Part shown: piece by piece, positions 8,319 through 16,723 of the stretch
Numbering within the stretch: the stretch's first letter is position 1
Layout: the number at the start of each line of letters is the position of its first letter
Assembly (NCBI GenBank): GCA_964548225.1
Contig: CAZJQP010000068.1
Location: 1-28,580 of the forward strand
DNA from: CALMEH01 sp964548225
GTDB taxonomy: Bacteria > Acidobacteriota > Blastocatellia > Pyrinomonadales > Pyrinomonadaceae
Reading direction: 5' to 3'
Length of the DNA: 28,580 nt
Position numbers and translations under genes: made by a program
The notes under the pieces: model-generated
The model's input: the letters and a program-made list of their open reading frames with translations, nothing else
Told to the model about the DNA's origin: nothing
Databases searched by the model: none

Positions 8319-8972
8319 TTAAACCAACCGATTTTTCAGAGCTTTCGCTACTGCTTCGGATTTTGAATGAACCTGTAATTTTTCGTAAATATGCCGCATA
8401 TGGAATTTAATTGTGTTATAGCTGACGCGCAATTCTTCGGCGGCTGTCGTGTAATTATGACCTTCGACCAACAATTTCAAAAGGCGCGTTTCGTGGGGCG
8501 TTAAATCGTAATCAACCTTTTCGGGCGGGCGCACTTCGCGGAATAATTTTATAACTCTCGCCGCCACTTCCGGCGACATCGGCGCACCGCCGGAAACGGC
8601 TTCTTTGATATTTTCCAAAATCTTTGCAGGCGAAGTCCGTTTCAAAAGATAGCCGCTTGCACCTGCACAAATTGCATCGAAAATTCGTTCATCATCGTCA
8701 TAAACCGTGAGCATCAAAACGGTCATTTCAGGAAATTTCTCCTTCAAAATCTCAATGCCTTCGATGCCGTTCATACCGGGCAACCCGATGTCCGAAAGCA
8801 GAACGTCAGGCACATTGCCTTTGATGCGCGGAATCGCTTCTTCCATCGAGCGAAACGCTCCCGTGCAGGTGAAACCATCGGTAAAATTGATGAGCGTTGC
8901 CAAACCTTCGCGGATGTCCCGAATATCTTCAACGATGGCAGTTTTGATATTTGTTTGCGGCGAGTTTTCCAT
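8319..8972 (-). CDS. NarL/LuxR-family response regulator
   Basis: 217 residues from the ATG at 8972, which has AAGGA close upstream. A GTG at 9014 would overlap the kinase gene and start inside a hairpin, so it is less likely. The N-terminal receiver domain shows the acidic pair in VEDIRD, the phospho-acceptor Asp61 in LLSDIGLPGMNG, the Thr in LMLTVYDD and the Lys in GYLLKRTS. The C-terminal helix-turn-helix (about 150-215) contains LTPHETRLLKLLVEGHNYTT and NTIKFHMRHIYEKL, the LuxR/NarL DNA-binding signature. It acts as a phosphorylation-switched transcription factor. It lies 13 bases downstream of the histidine kinase gene in the same direction, so the two form a two-component pair. The target genes are not evident from the window. 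Confidence 0.93.
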   Translation of the reverse strand: MENSPQTNIKTAIVEDIRDIREGLATLINFTDGFTCTGAFRSMEEAIPRIKGNVPDVLLSDIGLPGMNGIEGIEILKEKFPEMTVLMLTVYDDDERIFDAICAGASGYLLKRTSPAKILENIKEAVSGGAPMSPEVAARVIKLFREVRPPEKVDYDLTPHETRLLKLLVEGHNYTTAAEELRVSYNTIKFHMRHIYEKLQVHSKSEAVAKALKNRLV

Positions 8973-8985
8973 ATTCCTTATAAAT

Positions 8986-11900
8986 TTATGCTTTTTGTGT
9001 TGCAGTGTCGCCACCCGTTTGGGTGGTTTGCGCCAAATTGTGCTTATTTTCCAAAGGCATTTTCAGCACAATTTCCGTGCCTTTGCCGACTTCGGAACTA
9101 ATCAAAAATTCGCCGTTCATTTCTGCGGCGCGTTTTTGCATACTCAAAATTCCGTTTCCACCTGTTTCAATTGCCGAAAGACTGTTTTCAAACGTCTTTT
9201 CCGCCGCGAAACCTTTGCCGTTATCACTGATTTTTAACGTCAAAAATGCACTTGAAAGACCAACTTCGATTTCAGCGTTTGTCGCGCCGGAATGTTTGAC
9301 GATATTGTTGATTGATTCTTTGAAAATCAAAAACATTTCGCGTCTTAAATTTGTGTTGACGACAATTTCGTCCGTTTGCTCCGGCACGGCAAAATGAAAA
9401 CCAATGCCTCGTGCCGATAAAACGTCTGCCGCAAATCGCCGCATTCTTTGGGTTAAATCAGACAAATGATCTTTTGACGGATTGATTGACCAAACAATAT
9501 CGCTCATTGTTCCGACCAATTCGTTTGAAACATTCGTGATTTTTGTCAGCGAATCGGTTGCGCCGTTGCCTTTGCTTTGCGCTTGCGCGACTTCCGATAA
9601 AATTGCGATTTGCGTCAAAGATGCACCGATGTCGTCGTGCAAATCAGTAGCAATCCGACTGCGGACTTTCTCTAATTCAGCCAGACGTTCTTCCTTAGTG
9701 CGTTTGGTTTCTTCCAAAGCGGCATTGATAGCTTGTAAATGTGCAATCCGATAGCGATAAACCGATAAAATGATTAAACTCAAAACCAAAACACACGCGG
9801 CAATAAACCACCAACGCAGATAAATCGGCGGCAAAATCTTGAAAGAAATAACTGCCGGATTTTCGCTCACTAAGCCTTCGGAATTAACCGCCCGCACTAA
9901 AAAACGATAAGTGCCGGGCGAAAGATTAGCAAAAGTTACCATTCTTTGCTCGGTTGACGCGCTCCAATCTGTATCTGCGCCTTCGAGTTTGTATTGGTAG
10001 CGCAAAGTTTCTCCGGCTCGCAAATCCAATCCGAAAAAATCAATTTGCAGATTGTTTTGAGTATGCGAAAATTCTCCCTTTTCAATTTCGGCAACGCCCA
10101 GTTTGGAAACCGCCTGAGGCTCACCGGCAATCCGCAATCCACCGATAAAAACACGCGGCGGAGAAGTTTTTTCATCCGGCAAAGGAACAATCCGCGACAC
10201 ACCGTTGCTGGTCGCAAACCAAACATTTCCGTTTTTATCAAGATGCGAATCAATCACAAAATCGGTTGCTAAACCATCGGTAACGGAATAATGTTTAATG
10301 TTTCCCGTGTCAGGCGAAATGCGGTCAACGCCACTTGCCGTTCCCGCGTAAATTCTGCCGAAACGATCTTCCGTAATTGTCCGAATGTTGTTGCTCGACA
10401 AGCCGTTTTCCGTAGTCAACGGAACATAGACGGGATTTTTCGCACTCGTGTCGTCTATCCGATAAAGCCCTGTGTTTGAAGATGAAATCCAAAGCCGACC
10501 TTTCGCATCGAGCAGTAAATCGGAAATCACACCTTTTGCCGGAAAATCTTGCCTGTTCGATAAAATCTCGAATCTTTCCCCATCGAAACGCCCGAAACCG
10601 CCTTCGTAAAAACCAATCCAGAGATTGCCGTTGCGGTCTTCAGCAAACGATGACGGCGACATTTTCGACGGAAAACCTGCGGCTTCCGAAAATGTTTGAA
10701 ATTTTTCTTCACCTTTTTTGAGTCGCGCCAAACCGTGCAAATCGGAACTCCTGCCGCGTGTCGAAACCCAAATATCGCCGCTCGAATCTTCGTAAATCTG
10801 AAACATTACGTCCGATTTTAATCCTTCTTCGGTGCCGTAAATCTTGCTTGGTTGTTTTCCTTCGAGGTCTTTAAAATTCTTGACATCCGAAAAACGATAT
10901 AGTTTTCCGGTAGTTAAAACCCAAAAATCGCCGCCCGAATCACGCAAAACAAAACGAGATGTCCAAGTTTGTGTTGCATTCGGCGGAATTGACGGACGCA
11001 CACTTTGCAATTTTACACCGTCAAAGGCAGTGATGTTGGTGTTTGAAGTTCCGAAATAGAGCTTTCCGTCAATGCTTTCGGTGATTGAGAAAAATATAGA
11101 CGAATACGCGCCATCGGTTTGGTCGTAAGTGATCAACCCATTGCGGTCAAGTCGCGCCAAACCGCTATAACCGCCAATCCAAAGATTTCCCGCTGCGTCT
11201 TCCGCCATTCGTCCCATAACATTTGGCAAACCTTCCGCGCTCGAATGAACACGCAAAACGCCGTTCCCGATTTGCAGAAGATAATTTACCGTGGCAATCC
11301 AAATATCTCCGTCAGAGCTTTGAAAAATTCTTCGGGCAGTAAATTTCGAGATGTAATCGGAATTGTTAAATTGAAAAATCTCGCCGCCGATTTTCGGCAT
11401 CGGCACGGTTTCTTCCGGCTTGATTTCAACAATTGAGGTCGGTTTGAGCGGCTTGACGGTAATTTTGCCGGCAGAAGAAAAAGATTCAATCGGTTCAGGT
11501 TTAAGGAGAAATACCCGGTCGTAGAAAGTCGCCCAGATGCGTCCGCTTTTATCAGCCGTGAGCGTAGATACGCCACCGCCGCCATATTCTGAACGGTTAA
11601 TCGTATAAACAACCAATCGCGTATCCGGCAACCGTCGCACCAACCCCCAGCTTGTATAAACCCAAATCGAATCATCCAGTGATTTATCTACGGCATAGAC
11701 AACAAATGTCGAATTCTGTGGCGGTATGCCCCAATCAACTTCTTGAAAATCGGTTTTTCCGTTTTCTTCAATCACCCGATAGAACTTATTTGAAATAAGC
11801 CAGAGATTGCCCGTGCCATCTTCAATAAATGCTCCGCGTGTGCCGGTTACGCGCTCGGCATTCAAACGCGGGACAGCCGTATCACCGGCGGAAACGCGGT

Positions 11901-12240
11901 TTGGATCGAAACGATAAGTTCCTCCCGTCGTCGTTATAAAATAAATTCCGTTGCGCGTTTCGTAAATGTTTTCGATGCCCGGGGGCGAATTTTTCTCACC
12001 GATTTGATAATTAACAAACCGCGAACCATCAAACCGCGAAAGCCCGTCGCGTGTGCAAGCCCAAATAAAACCACGCGAATCACGAAATACATCATCAACA
12101 AAACTGCTTCCCAACCCATCGGCTGAAGTGTAAATTCTCACCGGCAGACGTTTGGCAAGAATTTCGGGCGCAGAAATATAGACTGACAAAAAAATCAGAA
12201 AACAAAAAAACGCAAATTTTTGAGCGTTTCGGGAATTCAT
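8986..12240 (-). CDS. Hybrid-architecture sensor histidine kinase with Reg_prop propeller (HisKA_3)
   Basis: 1084 residues from the ATG at 12240, chosen because it opens directly onto a signal peptide (hydrophobic core FAFFCFLIFLSVYI). A TTG 60 bases upstream is the only longer option. The periplasmic part is a two-component-regulator propeller with repeats such as DSRGFIWACTRDGLSRFDG, DGDIWIATVNYLLQ and DRNGNLWIGFYEGGFGRFDG, then a Y_Y_Y domain (LRYQYKLEGADTDW). One membrane helix (WWFIAACVLVLSLIILSVY) and a short coiled coil lead to a HisKA_3 domain with phospho-acceptor His in TDLHDDIGASLTQIAILSE. The ATPase domain has the N-box NIVKHSGA and G-boxes DNGKGF and GGNGILSM. The kinase lacks a receiver domain; its partner is the adjacent NarL-type regulator. 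The last residues (about TTQTGGDTATQKA) are encoded by a palindromic repeat. Confidence 0.93.
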   Translation of the reverse strand: MNSRNAQKFAFFCFLIFLSVYISAPEILAKRLPVRIYTSADGLGSSFVDDVFRDSRGFIWACTRDGLSRFDGSRFVNYQIGEKNSPPGIENIYETRNGIYFITTTGGTYRFDPNRVSAGDTAVPRLNAERVTGTRGAFIEDGTGNLWLISNKFYRVIEENGKTDFQEVDWGIPPQNSTFVVYAVDKSLDDSIWVYTSWGLVRRLPDTRLVVYTINRSEYGGGGVSTLTADKSGRIWATFYDRVFLLKPEPIESFSSAGKITVKPLKPTSIVEIKPEETVPMPKIGGEIFQFNNSDYISKFTARRIFQSSDGDIWIATVNYLLQIGNGVLRVHSSAEGLPNVMGRMAEDAAGNLWIGGYSGLARLDRNGLITYDQTDGAYSSIFFSITESIDGKLYFGTSNTNITAFDGVKLQSVRPSIPPNATQTWTSRFVLRDSGGDFWVLTTGKLYRFSDVKNFKDLEGKQPSKIYGTEEGLKSDVMFQIYEDSSGDIWVSTRGRSSDLHGLARLKKGEEKFQTFSEAAGFPSKMSPSSFAEDRNGNLWIGFYEGGFGRFDGERFEILSNRQDFPAKGVISDLLLDAKGRLWISSSNTGLYRIDDTSAKNPVYVPLTTENGLSSNNIRTITEDRFGRIYAGTASGVDRISPDTGNIKHYSVTDGLATDFVIDSHLDKNGNVWFATSNGVSRIVPLPDEKTSPPRVFIGGLRIAGEPQAVSKLGVAEIEKGEFSHTQNNLQIDFFGLDLRAGETLRYQYKLEGADTDWSASTEQRMVTFANLSPGTYRFLVRAVNSEGLVSENPAVISFKILPPIYLRWWFIAACVLVLSLIILSVYRYRIAHLQAINAALEETKRTKEERLAELEKVRSRIATDLHDDIGASLTQIAILSEVAQAQSKGNGATDSLTKITNVSNELVGTMSDIVWSINPSKDHLSDLTQRMRRFAADVLSARGIGFHFAVPEQTDEIVVNTNLRREMFLIFKESINNIVKHSGATNAEIEVGLSSAFLTLKISDNGKGFAAEKTFENSLSAIETGGNGILSMQKRAAEMNGEFLISSEVGKGTEIVLKMPLENKHNLAQTTQTGGDTATQKA
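9009..9026. repeat. CGCCACCC palindrome inside the 3' end of the kinase gene
   Basis: CCACCC-GTTT-GGGTGG is a perfect 6-bp stem with a 4-base loop (9011-9026). It lies within the last codons of the histidine kinase and just upstream of the response regulator start. The core matches the palindromes near 2330 and 6325. In the mRNA it would form a hairpin between the two cistrons and could affect their relative expression. Confidence 0.55.
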
Positions 12241-12302
12241 CTGAATTTTCGGGATACTACTTCTGCCGTCAAGTTTTGCACAAACCTTTATAATGTTCAA
12301 GA

Positions 12303-12553
12303 GTTCAGAGTTCGCGCTTTAGCACGTCGCAGTTCCGAACAAAGCAAAACGGTTGTTCAACGCAACATTTGTGCGTTTCAATAAAAGCGAAGCTCTTTTT
12401 ACTTTGTCCAGAGTTTCTTCAAGTTTATGTTCTTTGAAAATTAAATCTAACAATAAACTTTGCTTAAAATAGATTGCATACATCTTTGCTCGTTCTCCAA
12501 TCTTTTTAATTTTTTAGATTAATTTTCAAAGAATACAAGTTTGAACTCTGAAC
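12303..12553. repeat. Intergenic nested inverted-repeat block
   Basis: The block is bounded by GTTCAGAGTTC (12303-12313) and its exact reverse complement (12543-12553). The left end continues into a tagged hairpin, CGCGC-TTTA-GCACG, like the units at 413 and 25892. Inside lies a second inverted repeat: TTCTTTGAAAATTAAATCTAA (12430-12450) pairs with 12514-12533 apart from one bulged base. It fills most of the 345-base gap between the divergent kinase (minus) and membrane-protein (plus) genes. I see no gene in it. Confidence 0.6.
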
Positions 12554-12585
12554 GTGAAATTCATTAGACTGTTTTGTAGAAAAAA

Positions 12586-13944
12586 ATGACAGAAGAAATC
12601 CCTTATTCAAACACGAGAATTTATCTTGCCGCAATCGTTTTGGCAGTTGGCTTGATTTATTATTTCAGCAACCCGAAACCACAGCATTATTACGATTACA
12701 CATTTCGCGTTGCCGACAACATCTTGAACGGCGCGATTGCTTTCAAACAGCCGCAACCGACTTGGCTCAATGAATTTGTGCCGTTTGAGGGAAATTATTA
12801 TTCGGTTTTTCCGCTCGGAAGCGTGATAACAATGATGCCGTTTGCGTTTTTCAAATCAATCGGTGCAATCAAAGAAATGCCCGCCGCGCTTATTTCCGCA
12901 CTGACGGCGAGCGTGATTTGTCTGTTTTTGCTTCTGATTGGTAAGTGTTACGAAATCAGTTGGGGCAAACGGATTTTGCTTGCGCTTGGCGTTTTGTTCG
13001 GAACTTGGATGTGGACAAACGAAACTCTCGGCGGCGCGTGGCAACTTGCGCTCGGCTTTGCGATGATTGGCGAACTCGGCGCAATTTATTTCACGGTTTA
13101 TGACCGCAAACCTTTCGTAGCCGGAATATTTTTCGCACTCGCTTTCGGCAATCGCACGGAAGTTCTTCTGAACGCGCCGATTTTTATGTTTCTTCTGCTT
13201 TATAGTTCAAAGTTCAAAGTTCAAAGTTCAAAGTCGGAAGCCGAAATTTCGGCTTCGCAGGAAAACGATTCGGCGAAGAAAAAACATAAGCACAAGCCGA
13301 AAAAAAAGAATTTAGAAACGACGAGCATCAAATCTGAAATCACGAATTTAAAGTCTGAAATAAGCCGCAATCCAAATCTAGCAATCCGCAATCTTGCGGC
13401 TTTTTGCGCCGTTCCGTTTGTCTTGGGCGTTTTGACTTTGATTTACAATTACGTTCGTTTTCATTCATTTACCGATTTTGGTTATGCCCGAATTCCGGGC
13501 GTTTTGGACGAACCTTGGTATAATCACGGCATTTTTTCGGTTTGGTATATTCCGCGTCAAGCGTGGGAAATGCTTCTCAAACTCTGGGAAACCAAACCGA
13601 ATTTTCCTTATCTTCGCCCCGACGGTTTCAGCAGTTCGATACTTTTTTCGAGTCCGTTTCTTTTTCTGCTTTTGCGAAATGGCTCACGCGATAAAATTTT
13701 AAAATATCTTGCGTGGTTCGCCATAATTATTTTAACAATTATTCTCTGGATGCACGGAAATTCGGGCGGCTGGCAATTCGGCTATCGTTACGCGATGGTT
13801 CTTCTGCCTTGGATTTTCGTGATTCTGCTCGAAAACAGTCCGAAAAAAATTACTGTTCCCGAAATTGTTTTATTTACGATTTCATTTTTGCTCAATGCCT
13901 TTTCAATCTATCTTTTTCATTGGACGGAATATATGAAAAGTTAG
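12586..13944 (+). CDS. Polytopic membrane protein, glycosyltransferase-39-like
   Basis: 452 residues with about nine hydrophobic segments. The N-terminal half resembles the lipid-linked-sugar glycosyltransferase superfamily (ArnT/PMT-like): a first membrane helix, then an external loop with HYYDYTFRVADNILNGAI and FEGNYYSVFPLGSVITMMPFA. I do not see the clear acidic catalytic pair of that family, so the enzyme assignment is tentative. Residues about 207-267 are hydrophilic and unusual, with SSKFKVQ repeated, a Lys/His-rich run (KKKHKHKPKKKN), then KSEITNLKSEI. The underlying DNA there is repeat-like (see the separate entry). The ATG at 12586 has no clear ribosome site. A terminator hairpin follows the stop. 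It is an inner-membrane protein of unknown substrate. Confidence 0.7.
   Translation: MTEEIPYSNTRIYLAAIVLAVGLIYYFSNPKPQHYYDYTFRVADNILNGAIAFKQPQPTWLNEFVPFEGNYYSVFPLGSVITMMPFAFFKSIGAIKEMPAALISALTASVICLFLLLIGKCYEISWGKRILLALGVLFGTWMWTNETLGGAWQLALGFAMIGELGAIYFTVYDRKPFVAGIFFALAFGNRTEVLLNAPIFMFLLLYSSKFKVQSSKSEAEISASQENDSAKKKHKHKPKKKNLETTSIKSEITNLKSEISRNPNLAIRNLAAFCAVPFVLGVLTLIYNYVRFHSFTDFGYARIPGVLDEPWYNHGIFSVWYIPRQAWEMLLKLWETKPNFPYLRPDGFSSSILFSSPFLFLLLRNGSRDKILKYLAWFAIIILTIILWMHGNSGGWQFGYRYAMVLLPWIFVILLENSPKKITVPEIVLFTISFLLNAFSIYLFHWTEYMKS
13204..13256 (+). repeat. Heptamer array and 20-bp palindrome inside the membrane-protein gene
   Basis: AGTTCAA is repeated four times in tandem (13204-13231), then a perfect palindrome GAAGCCGAAATTTCGGCTTC follows at 13237-13256. 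A close copy of the palindrome lies in the intergenic region at 14551. Downstream, to about 13380, come further short direct repeats (TCTGAAAT and CAATCC motifs). All of this stays in frame with the membrane-protein gene and encodes the hydrophilic loop. Confidence 0.75.
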
Positions 13945-13951
13945 AAAAGGT

Positions 13952-13996
13952 CAGAACAGCCCACTCTCGCAAACTGTTCTGGCAGTTTAAATTTTT
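13952..13996. terminator. Bidirectional terminator between convergent genes
   Basis: CAGAACAG (13952-13959) pairs with CTGTTCTG (13974-13981). On the plus strand it is followed by GCAGTTTAAATTTTT. It lies between the plus-strand membrane-protein gene and the minus-strand 175-residue gene, which end toward each other. Confidence 0.6.
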
Positions 13997-14522
13997 ACGG
14001 ACAAACACAATCTTTGTAAGTCGCCGCCACCGGAATATCGGTCGAAAGTCCCCAAAAAGCAACTTGTGCCGGAATAAGCCAATTGTTCAAACTCCTTAGA
14101 ATATACCAAGTTCCGTTTCGATAGATTCCCATATCAGTTTTGCCATCGCCGTCATAATCGCTCGGCACGGGAATATCACCCGCAACTCCCCAATTTCGCA
14201 CTAAAGTCGTCGGAACGCCGCTACTCGGTCTTATCCACCAATCTCCGGTAGAAGGTCGCCAAATTCCAATATCAGCTTTGCCGTCGCCATCAAAATCGCC
14301 ATTAATTACGCGGTCGCAGGCTTGTCCCCAATTAACAATTGTAACCGAGCCATTTCCGCTATTGGCAATATAAAAAGTTCCCGGAGTCGGACGAAAAACC
14401 GAATAATCAGCTTTCCCGTCGCCATCAAAATCGGCAGTTACAAAATCTGCCGAAGCCGAACCTGCCAAAATAAGCATTGCGAAACTGCTGAGTAAAATGT
14501 TGCGAATTAAATTTTTTTTCAT
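13995..14522 (-). CDS. Small secreted VCBS/FG-GAP-like repeat protein
   Basis: 175 residues. The signal peptide is clear: MKKNLIRN, a hydrophobic core (LLSSFAMLILAGSA), and a likely cut after ASA. The mature part is three to four repeats with D-F-D-G-D-G-K-A-D or D-Y-D-G-D-G-K-T-D calcium-loop-like motifs, each followed by VFRP, IWRP or IYRN and a W/Y-rich strand. It is a short paralogue of the C-terminal half of the 593-residue protein: both end with a YRNG-x-W repeat and then GLS-S/T-DIP. The C-terminus is KDCVCP. The start has an AGGAG ribosome site. It is probably exported; no function is known for such short versions. Confidence 0.8.
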   Translation of the reverse strand: MKKNLIRNILLSSFAMLILAGSASADFVTADFDGDGKADYSVFRPTPGTFYIANSGNGSVTIVNWGQACDRVINGDFDGDGKADIGIWRPSTGDWWIRPSSGVPTTLVRNWGVAGDIPVPSDYDGDGKTDMGIYRNGTWYILRSLNNWLIPAQVAFWGLSTDIPVAATYKDCVCP

Positions 14523-14550
14523 ATTTTTTTATCTCCTGAATTTATTTTTT

Positions 14551-14572
14551 GAAGCCGAAATTTCAGGCTTTC
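14551..14572. repeat. Imperfect GCCGAAATTTCGGC palindrome
   Basis: GAAGCCGAAATTTCAGGCTTTC closely matches the perfect 20-bp palindrome found inside the membrane-protein gene at 13237. It lies in the gap between the divergent 175-residue and MFS genes, where it could also influence transcription. Confidence 0.6.
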
Positions 14573-14664
14573 AGATAGAGGTGGCAGTTATTCGCAAAAC
14601 GTAACAAACTTTTTTGCGGTTTCGATGATTTTTTCGATTTATGCTAATCTAAATTTTCGCCAAA

Positions 14665-15927
14665 ATGCTTCTCGACATCACACCATTAAAAGTTTCACGC
14701 GATTATCGGCTTTTGTTTTTCGGTCAGCTTATCTCATTTTTCGGAACGATGATGTCATTTGTCGCAATCCAATGGCAAATGTTTTCGTTGACGAAATCAA
14801 ATGCGATGGTCGGATACATCGCTTTGGCAGAATTTGTTCCAATGTTTGGAATGGCTTTAATTAGTGGTGCAATTGCCGATGCTTTCGATAAACGGAAAAT
14901 CTTGCGTCTAACCGAAATCGGACAAATTTTTGTTACCGCGATTTTGCTCGTCAACGCTTTGATTCCAACGCCGCAAGTTTGGATAATTTTTCTTGCTGCC
15001 GGACTTCACGCCGGTTTTGCCGCGCTTCAACGTCCGGCGTTTGAATCGCTGATTCAGAAAATTATTCCCAACGAATTGATGACTTCCGTCATGGCTCTCA
15101 ATTCGGTTCGCTGGAGTTTGGGTGCGATTATCAGCCCCGCAATTGCCGGAATTATTACGACAAGTTTCGGCGTTTCCATCGCTTACGCCATTGATTTCAT
15201 TACTTTTATCGCATCGCTCATTGCAGTTTTTATGATAAGCCGCGTTGCGTCGCCCGAAAATCCTGATAAACCGAGCGTCAGAAATATCATTGCGGCTTGG
15301 AAATATGCGTTCAAAAGAAAAGAACTTTTGGGAACTTATTTGGTTGACATCGGTGCAATGTTTTTTGCTTTTCCGCAAGCCTTATACCCTGCGTTAGCCG
15401 TAATTTACGGCGAAAAATATCTCGGACTTTTTCTCGCCGCAATCGCCGCCGGAGCATTTACCGCGAGTCTGACTTCAGGCTGGACAAAATCGGTGAACAG
15501 ACACGGTTTGATGGTTGTCATCGCAGCAATTTTGTGGGGTGTGGCAATTACGTTTTTCGGTTTTGCAAACAACATTTGGCTCGCATTATTTTGCCTTGCA
15601 ACCGCCGGATTTTTCGATATGATTAGCGGAATTTTTCGCGGCGCAATCTGGAATCAGACAATTCCGAATTACCTTCGCGGACGAATGGCGAGCATCGAAA
15701 TGATAAGTTATCTGACCGGACCATATCTCGGAAGCGGCAAAATGGGCTTGGTCGCCGAACATTACGGCGTGCAAAACGCCTTGATTTCAGGCGGAATTTT
15801 ATGTGTAATTGCAATTATCGTGATTGCACTGTTTTTACCGAAATTTCTGACCTACGACGGGCGCGAAGGCATTAAGCAAAAGGAATACGAAGAAAAATTA
15901 AGAGAATCAAATTTTGCAGAAACTTAA
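14665..15927 (+). CDS. MFS transporter, EntS-like exporter (MFS_3)
   Basis: 420 residues with about 12 hydrophobic segments, normal for the major facilitator superfamily. The N-terminus (FRDYRLLFFGQLISFFGTMMSF-like: a short lead, then DYRLLFFGQLISFFGTMM) and the first cytoplasmic loop (GAIADAFDKRKILRLTE, the DxxDRR-type motif A) point to the EntS/MFS_3 group of drug or siderophore exporters. The later NYLRGRMASIEMISYLTGPYLGS is also typical of that group. It sits in the inner membrane and would use the proton gradient; the substrate cannot be read from sequence. The ATG at 14665 lacks a clear ribosome site. The next small gene starts three bases after its stop and is probably co-transcribed. 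Confidence 0.88.
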   Translation: MLLDITPLKVSRDYRLLFFGQLISFFGTMMSFVAIQWQMFSLTKSNAMVGYIALAEFVPMFGMALISGAIADAFDKRKILRLTEIGQIFVTAILLVNALIPTPQVWIIFLAAGLHAGFAALQRPAFESLIQKIIPNELMTSVMALNSVRWSLGAIISPAIAGIITTSFGVSIAYAIDFITFIASLIAVFMISRVASPENPDKPSVRNIIAAWKYAFKRKELLGTYLVDIGAMFFAFPQALYPALAVIYGEKYLGLFLAAIAAGAFTASLTSGWTKSVNRHGLMVVIAAILWGVAITFFGFANNIWLALFCLATAGFFDMISGIFRGAIWNQTIPNYLRGRMASIEMISYLTGPYLGSGKMGLVAEHYGVQNALISGGILCVIAIIVIALFLPKFLTYDGREGIKQKEYEEKLRESNFAET

Positions 15928-15930
15928 AAA

Positions 15931-16086
15931 ATGAGCGAAAAAGAACTCGAAGAATTAATCGAAAAAAATGCGGCAATGCAATCGGTTGATACTGAAAGCG
16001 GCGAACGCTACGAAATTAAAATTGACGGCAAAGAAATTGATGTTGATTGGATTATCCGCCGCGACAAATATCAAATAATTTATTAG
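15931..16086 (+). CDS. Small acidic protein of 51 residues
   Basis: The reading frame runs ATG to TAG with 51 codons, begins MSEKELEELIEKNAAMQSVD and ends RRDKYQIIY. It is highly charged, with a helical N-terminus and a predicted beta-rich end (RYEIKIDGKEIDVDWIIRRD). It starts three bases after the MFS stop, and codon use matches its neighbours. I do not recognise a family. It is likely a real small gene translated with its neighbour, since the composition is protein-like and the position is operonic, but no strong ribosome site is visible. Confidence 0.6.
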   Translation: MSEKELEELIEKNAAMQSVDTESGERYEIKIDGKEIDVDWIIRRDKYQIIY

Positions 16087-16147
16087 GAAGCGTTGGCGGA
16101 CTCAACCGAATTAAAAGGCTAGAAAATCAAACTACAACAAATAAATT

Positions 16148-16456
16148 ATGGCAATTTTAAGAAAACGGCAAATCGAAAATTTACACCAACTCAACGGCGA
16201 AGAACTCGAAGAATTTCTCGCATCGCTTCCCGTTTCAAAAAAAGAAATGGAATCAATGTTCGAATTTATCGAAGACGAACTCTACGAAACCGAGTGCGAC
16301 GACACGGCGCGTTTTGCAATGCAATTTATGCTCAATCAAAATCTGCCTTTCCCGAAAATTCTCGCGTGGCTCAACGCCAACGGCGGACATTGCGACTGCA
16401 AAATTATGGAAAATATCGAACGTGAATGGCGCAAAGCCTTTCCCGAAGAAGACTGA
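16148..16456 (+). CDS. DUF2695-like small protein
   Basis: 102 residues. The C-terminal part matches my memory of the DUF2695 pattern: a conserved Cys (ETECDDTARFAMQF), then a loop FPKILAWLNANGGHCDCKIM, ending ENIEREW. In that family the GG-x-CDC motif near the end is the hallmark. The three cysteines suggest a metal or structural site, but no function is known. It has no signal peptide or membrane segment and is probably cytoplasmic. It follows the 51-residue gene by about 60 bases in the same direction, and a weak stem (16440-16468) overlaps its 3' end. Confidence 0.75.
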   Translation: MAILRKRQIENLHQLNGEELEEFLASLPVSKKEMESMFEFIEDELYETECDDTARFAMQFMLNQNLPFPKILAWLNANGGHCDCKIMENIEREWRKAFPEED

Positions 16457-16468
16457 TTTTTTCGGGAA
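16440..16468 (+). terminator. Weak stem-loop at the end of the DUF2695-like gene
   Basis: TTCCCGAA (16440-16447) pairs with TTCGGGAA (16461-16468) across the stop codon, and is followed by CTTTTC. The loop is long for an intrinsic terminator. Confidence 0.35.
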
Positions 16469-16663
16469 CTTTTCGAATCTTCATCTAAATTTGGGTAAAA
16501 AATCAGTAGCGAGCCGTGGTGTGTAGGTTAAGGCAGTTTCAGGTTGAATAAAAACTAAAGAAATTCACCGCTACTCACTATACTGATTTGGTTTTAACTC
16601 CTAAAGCAGGTGAACAAAAGTAATCAGTCAGATGCTTTGTTCAGAGTTCAGAAGAAAATGCAA
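16469..16663. other. Intergenic stretch with fragmentary inverted repeats
   Basis: No gene is visible. AAATCAGTAGCG (16500-16511) recurs inverted at 16569-16589 with a nine-base insertion, and one isolated GTTCAGAGTTC tag lies at 16639-16649. These look like remnants of the repeat families seen elsewhere in the window. Confidence 0.45.
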
Positions 16664-16698
16664 AATCGGACGAAACTTAAATAAAATTTCATCCGATT
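16664..16698 (-). terminator. Intrinsic terminator of the atpD-atpC transcript
   Basis: AATCGGA (16664-16670) pairs with TCCGATT (16692-16698). After one mismatch, GAAA pairs with TTTC. On the minus strand the stem is followed by TTGCATTTTC, and it lies 26 bases beyond the atpC stop. Confidence 0.65.
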
Positions 16699-16723
16699 CT
16701 CTTTAGACTTAATTGACCGACTT

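Noticed and set aside
12541..12570. TTGAAC and TAGACT as a promoter for the membrane-protein gene
   Set aside because: Spacer is 18 bases, both boxes are weak, and the first lies inside a repeat tag.
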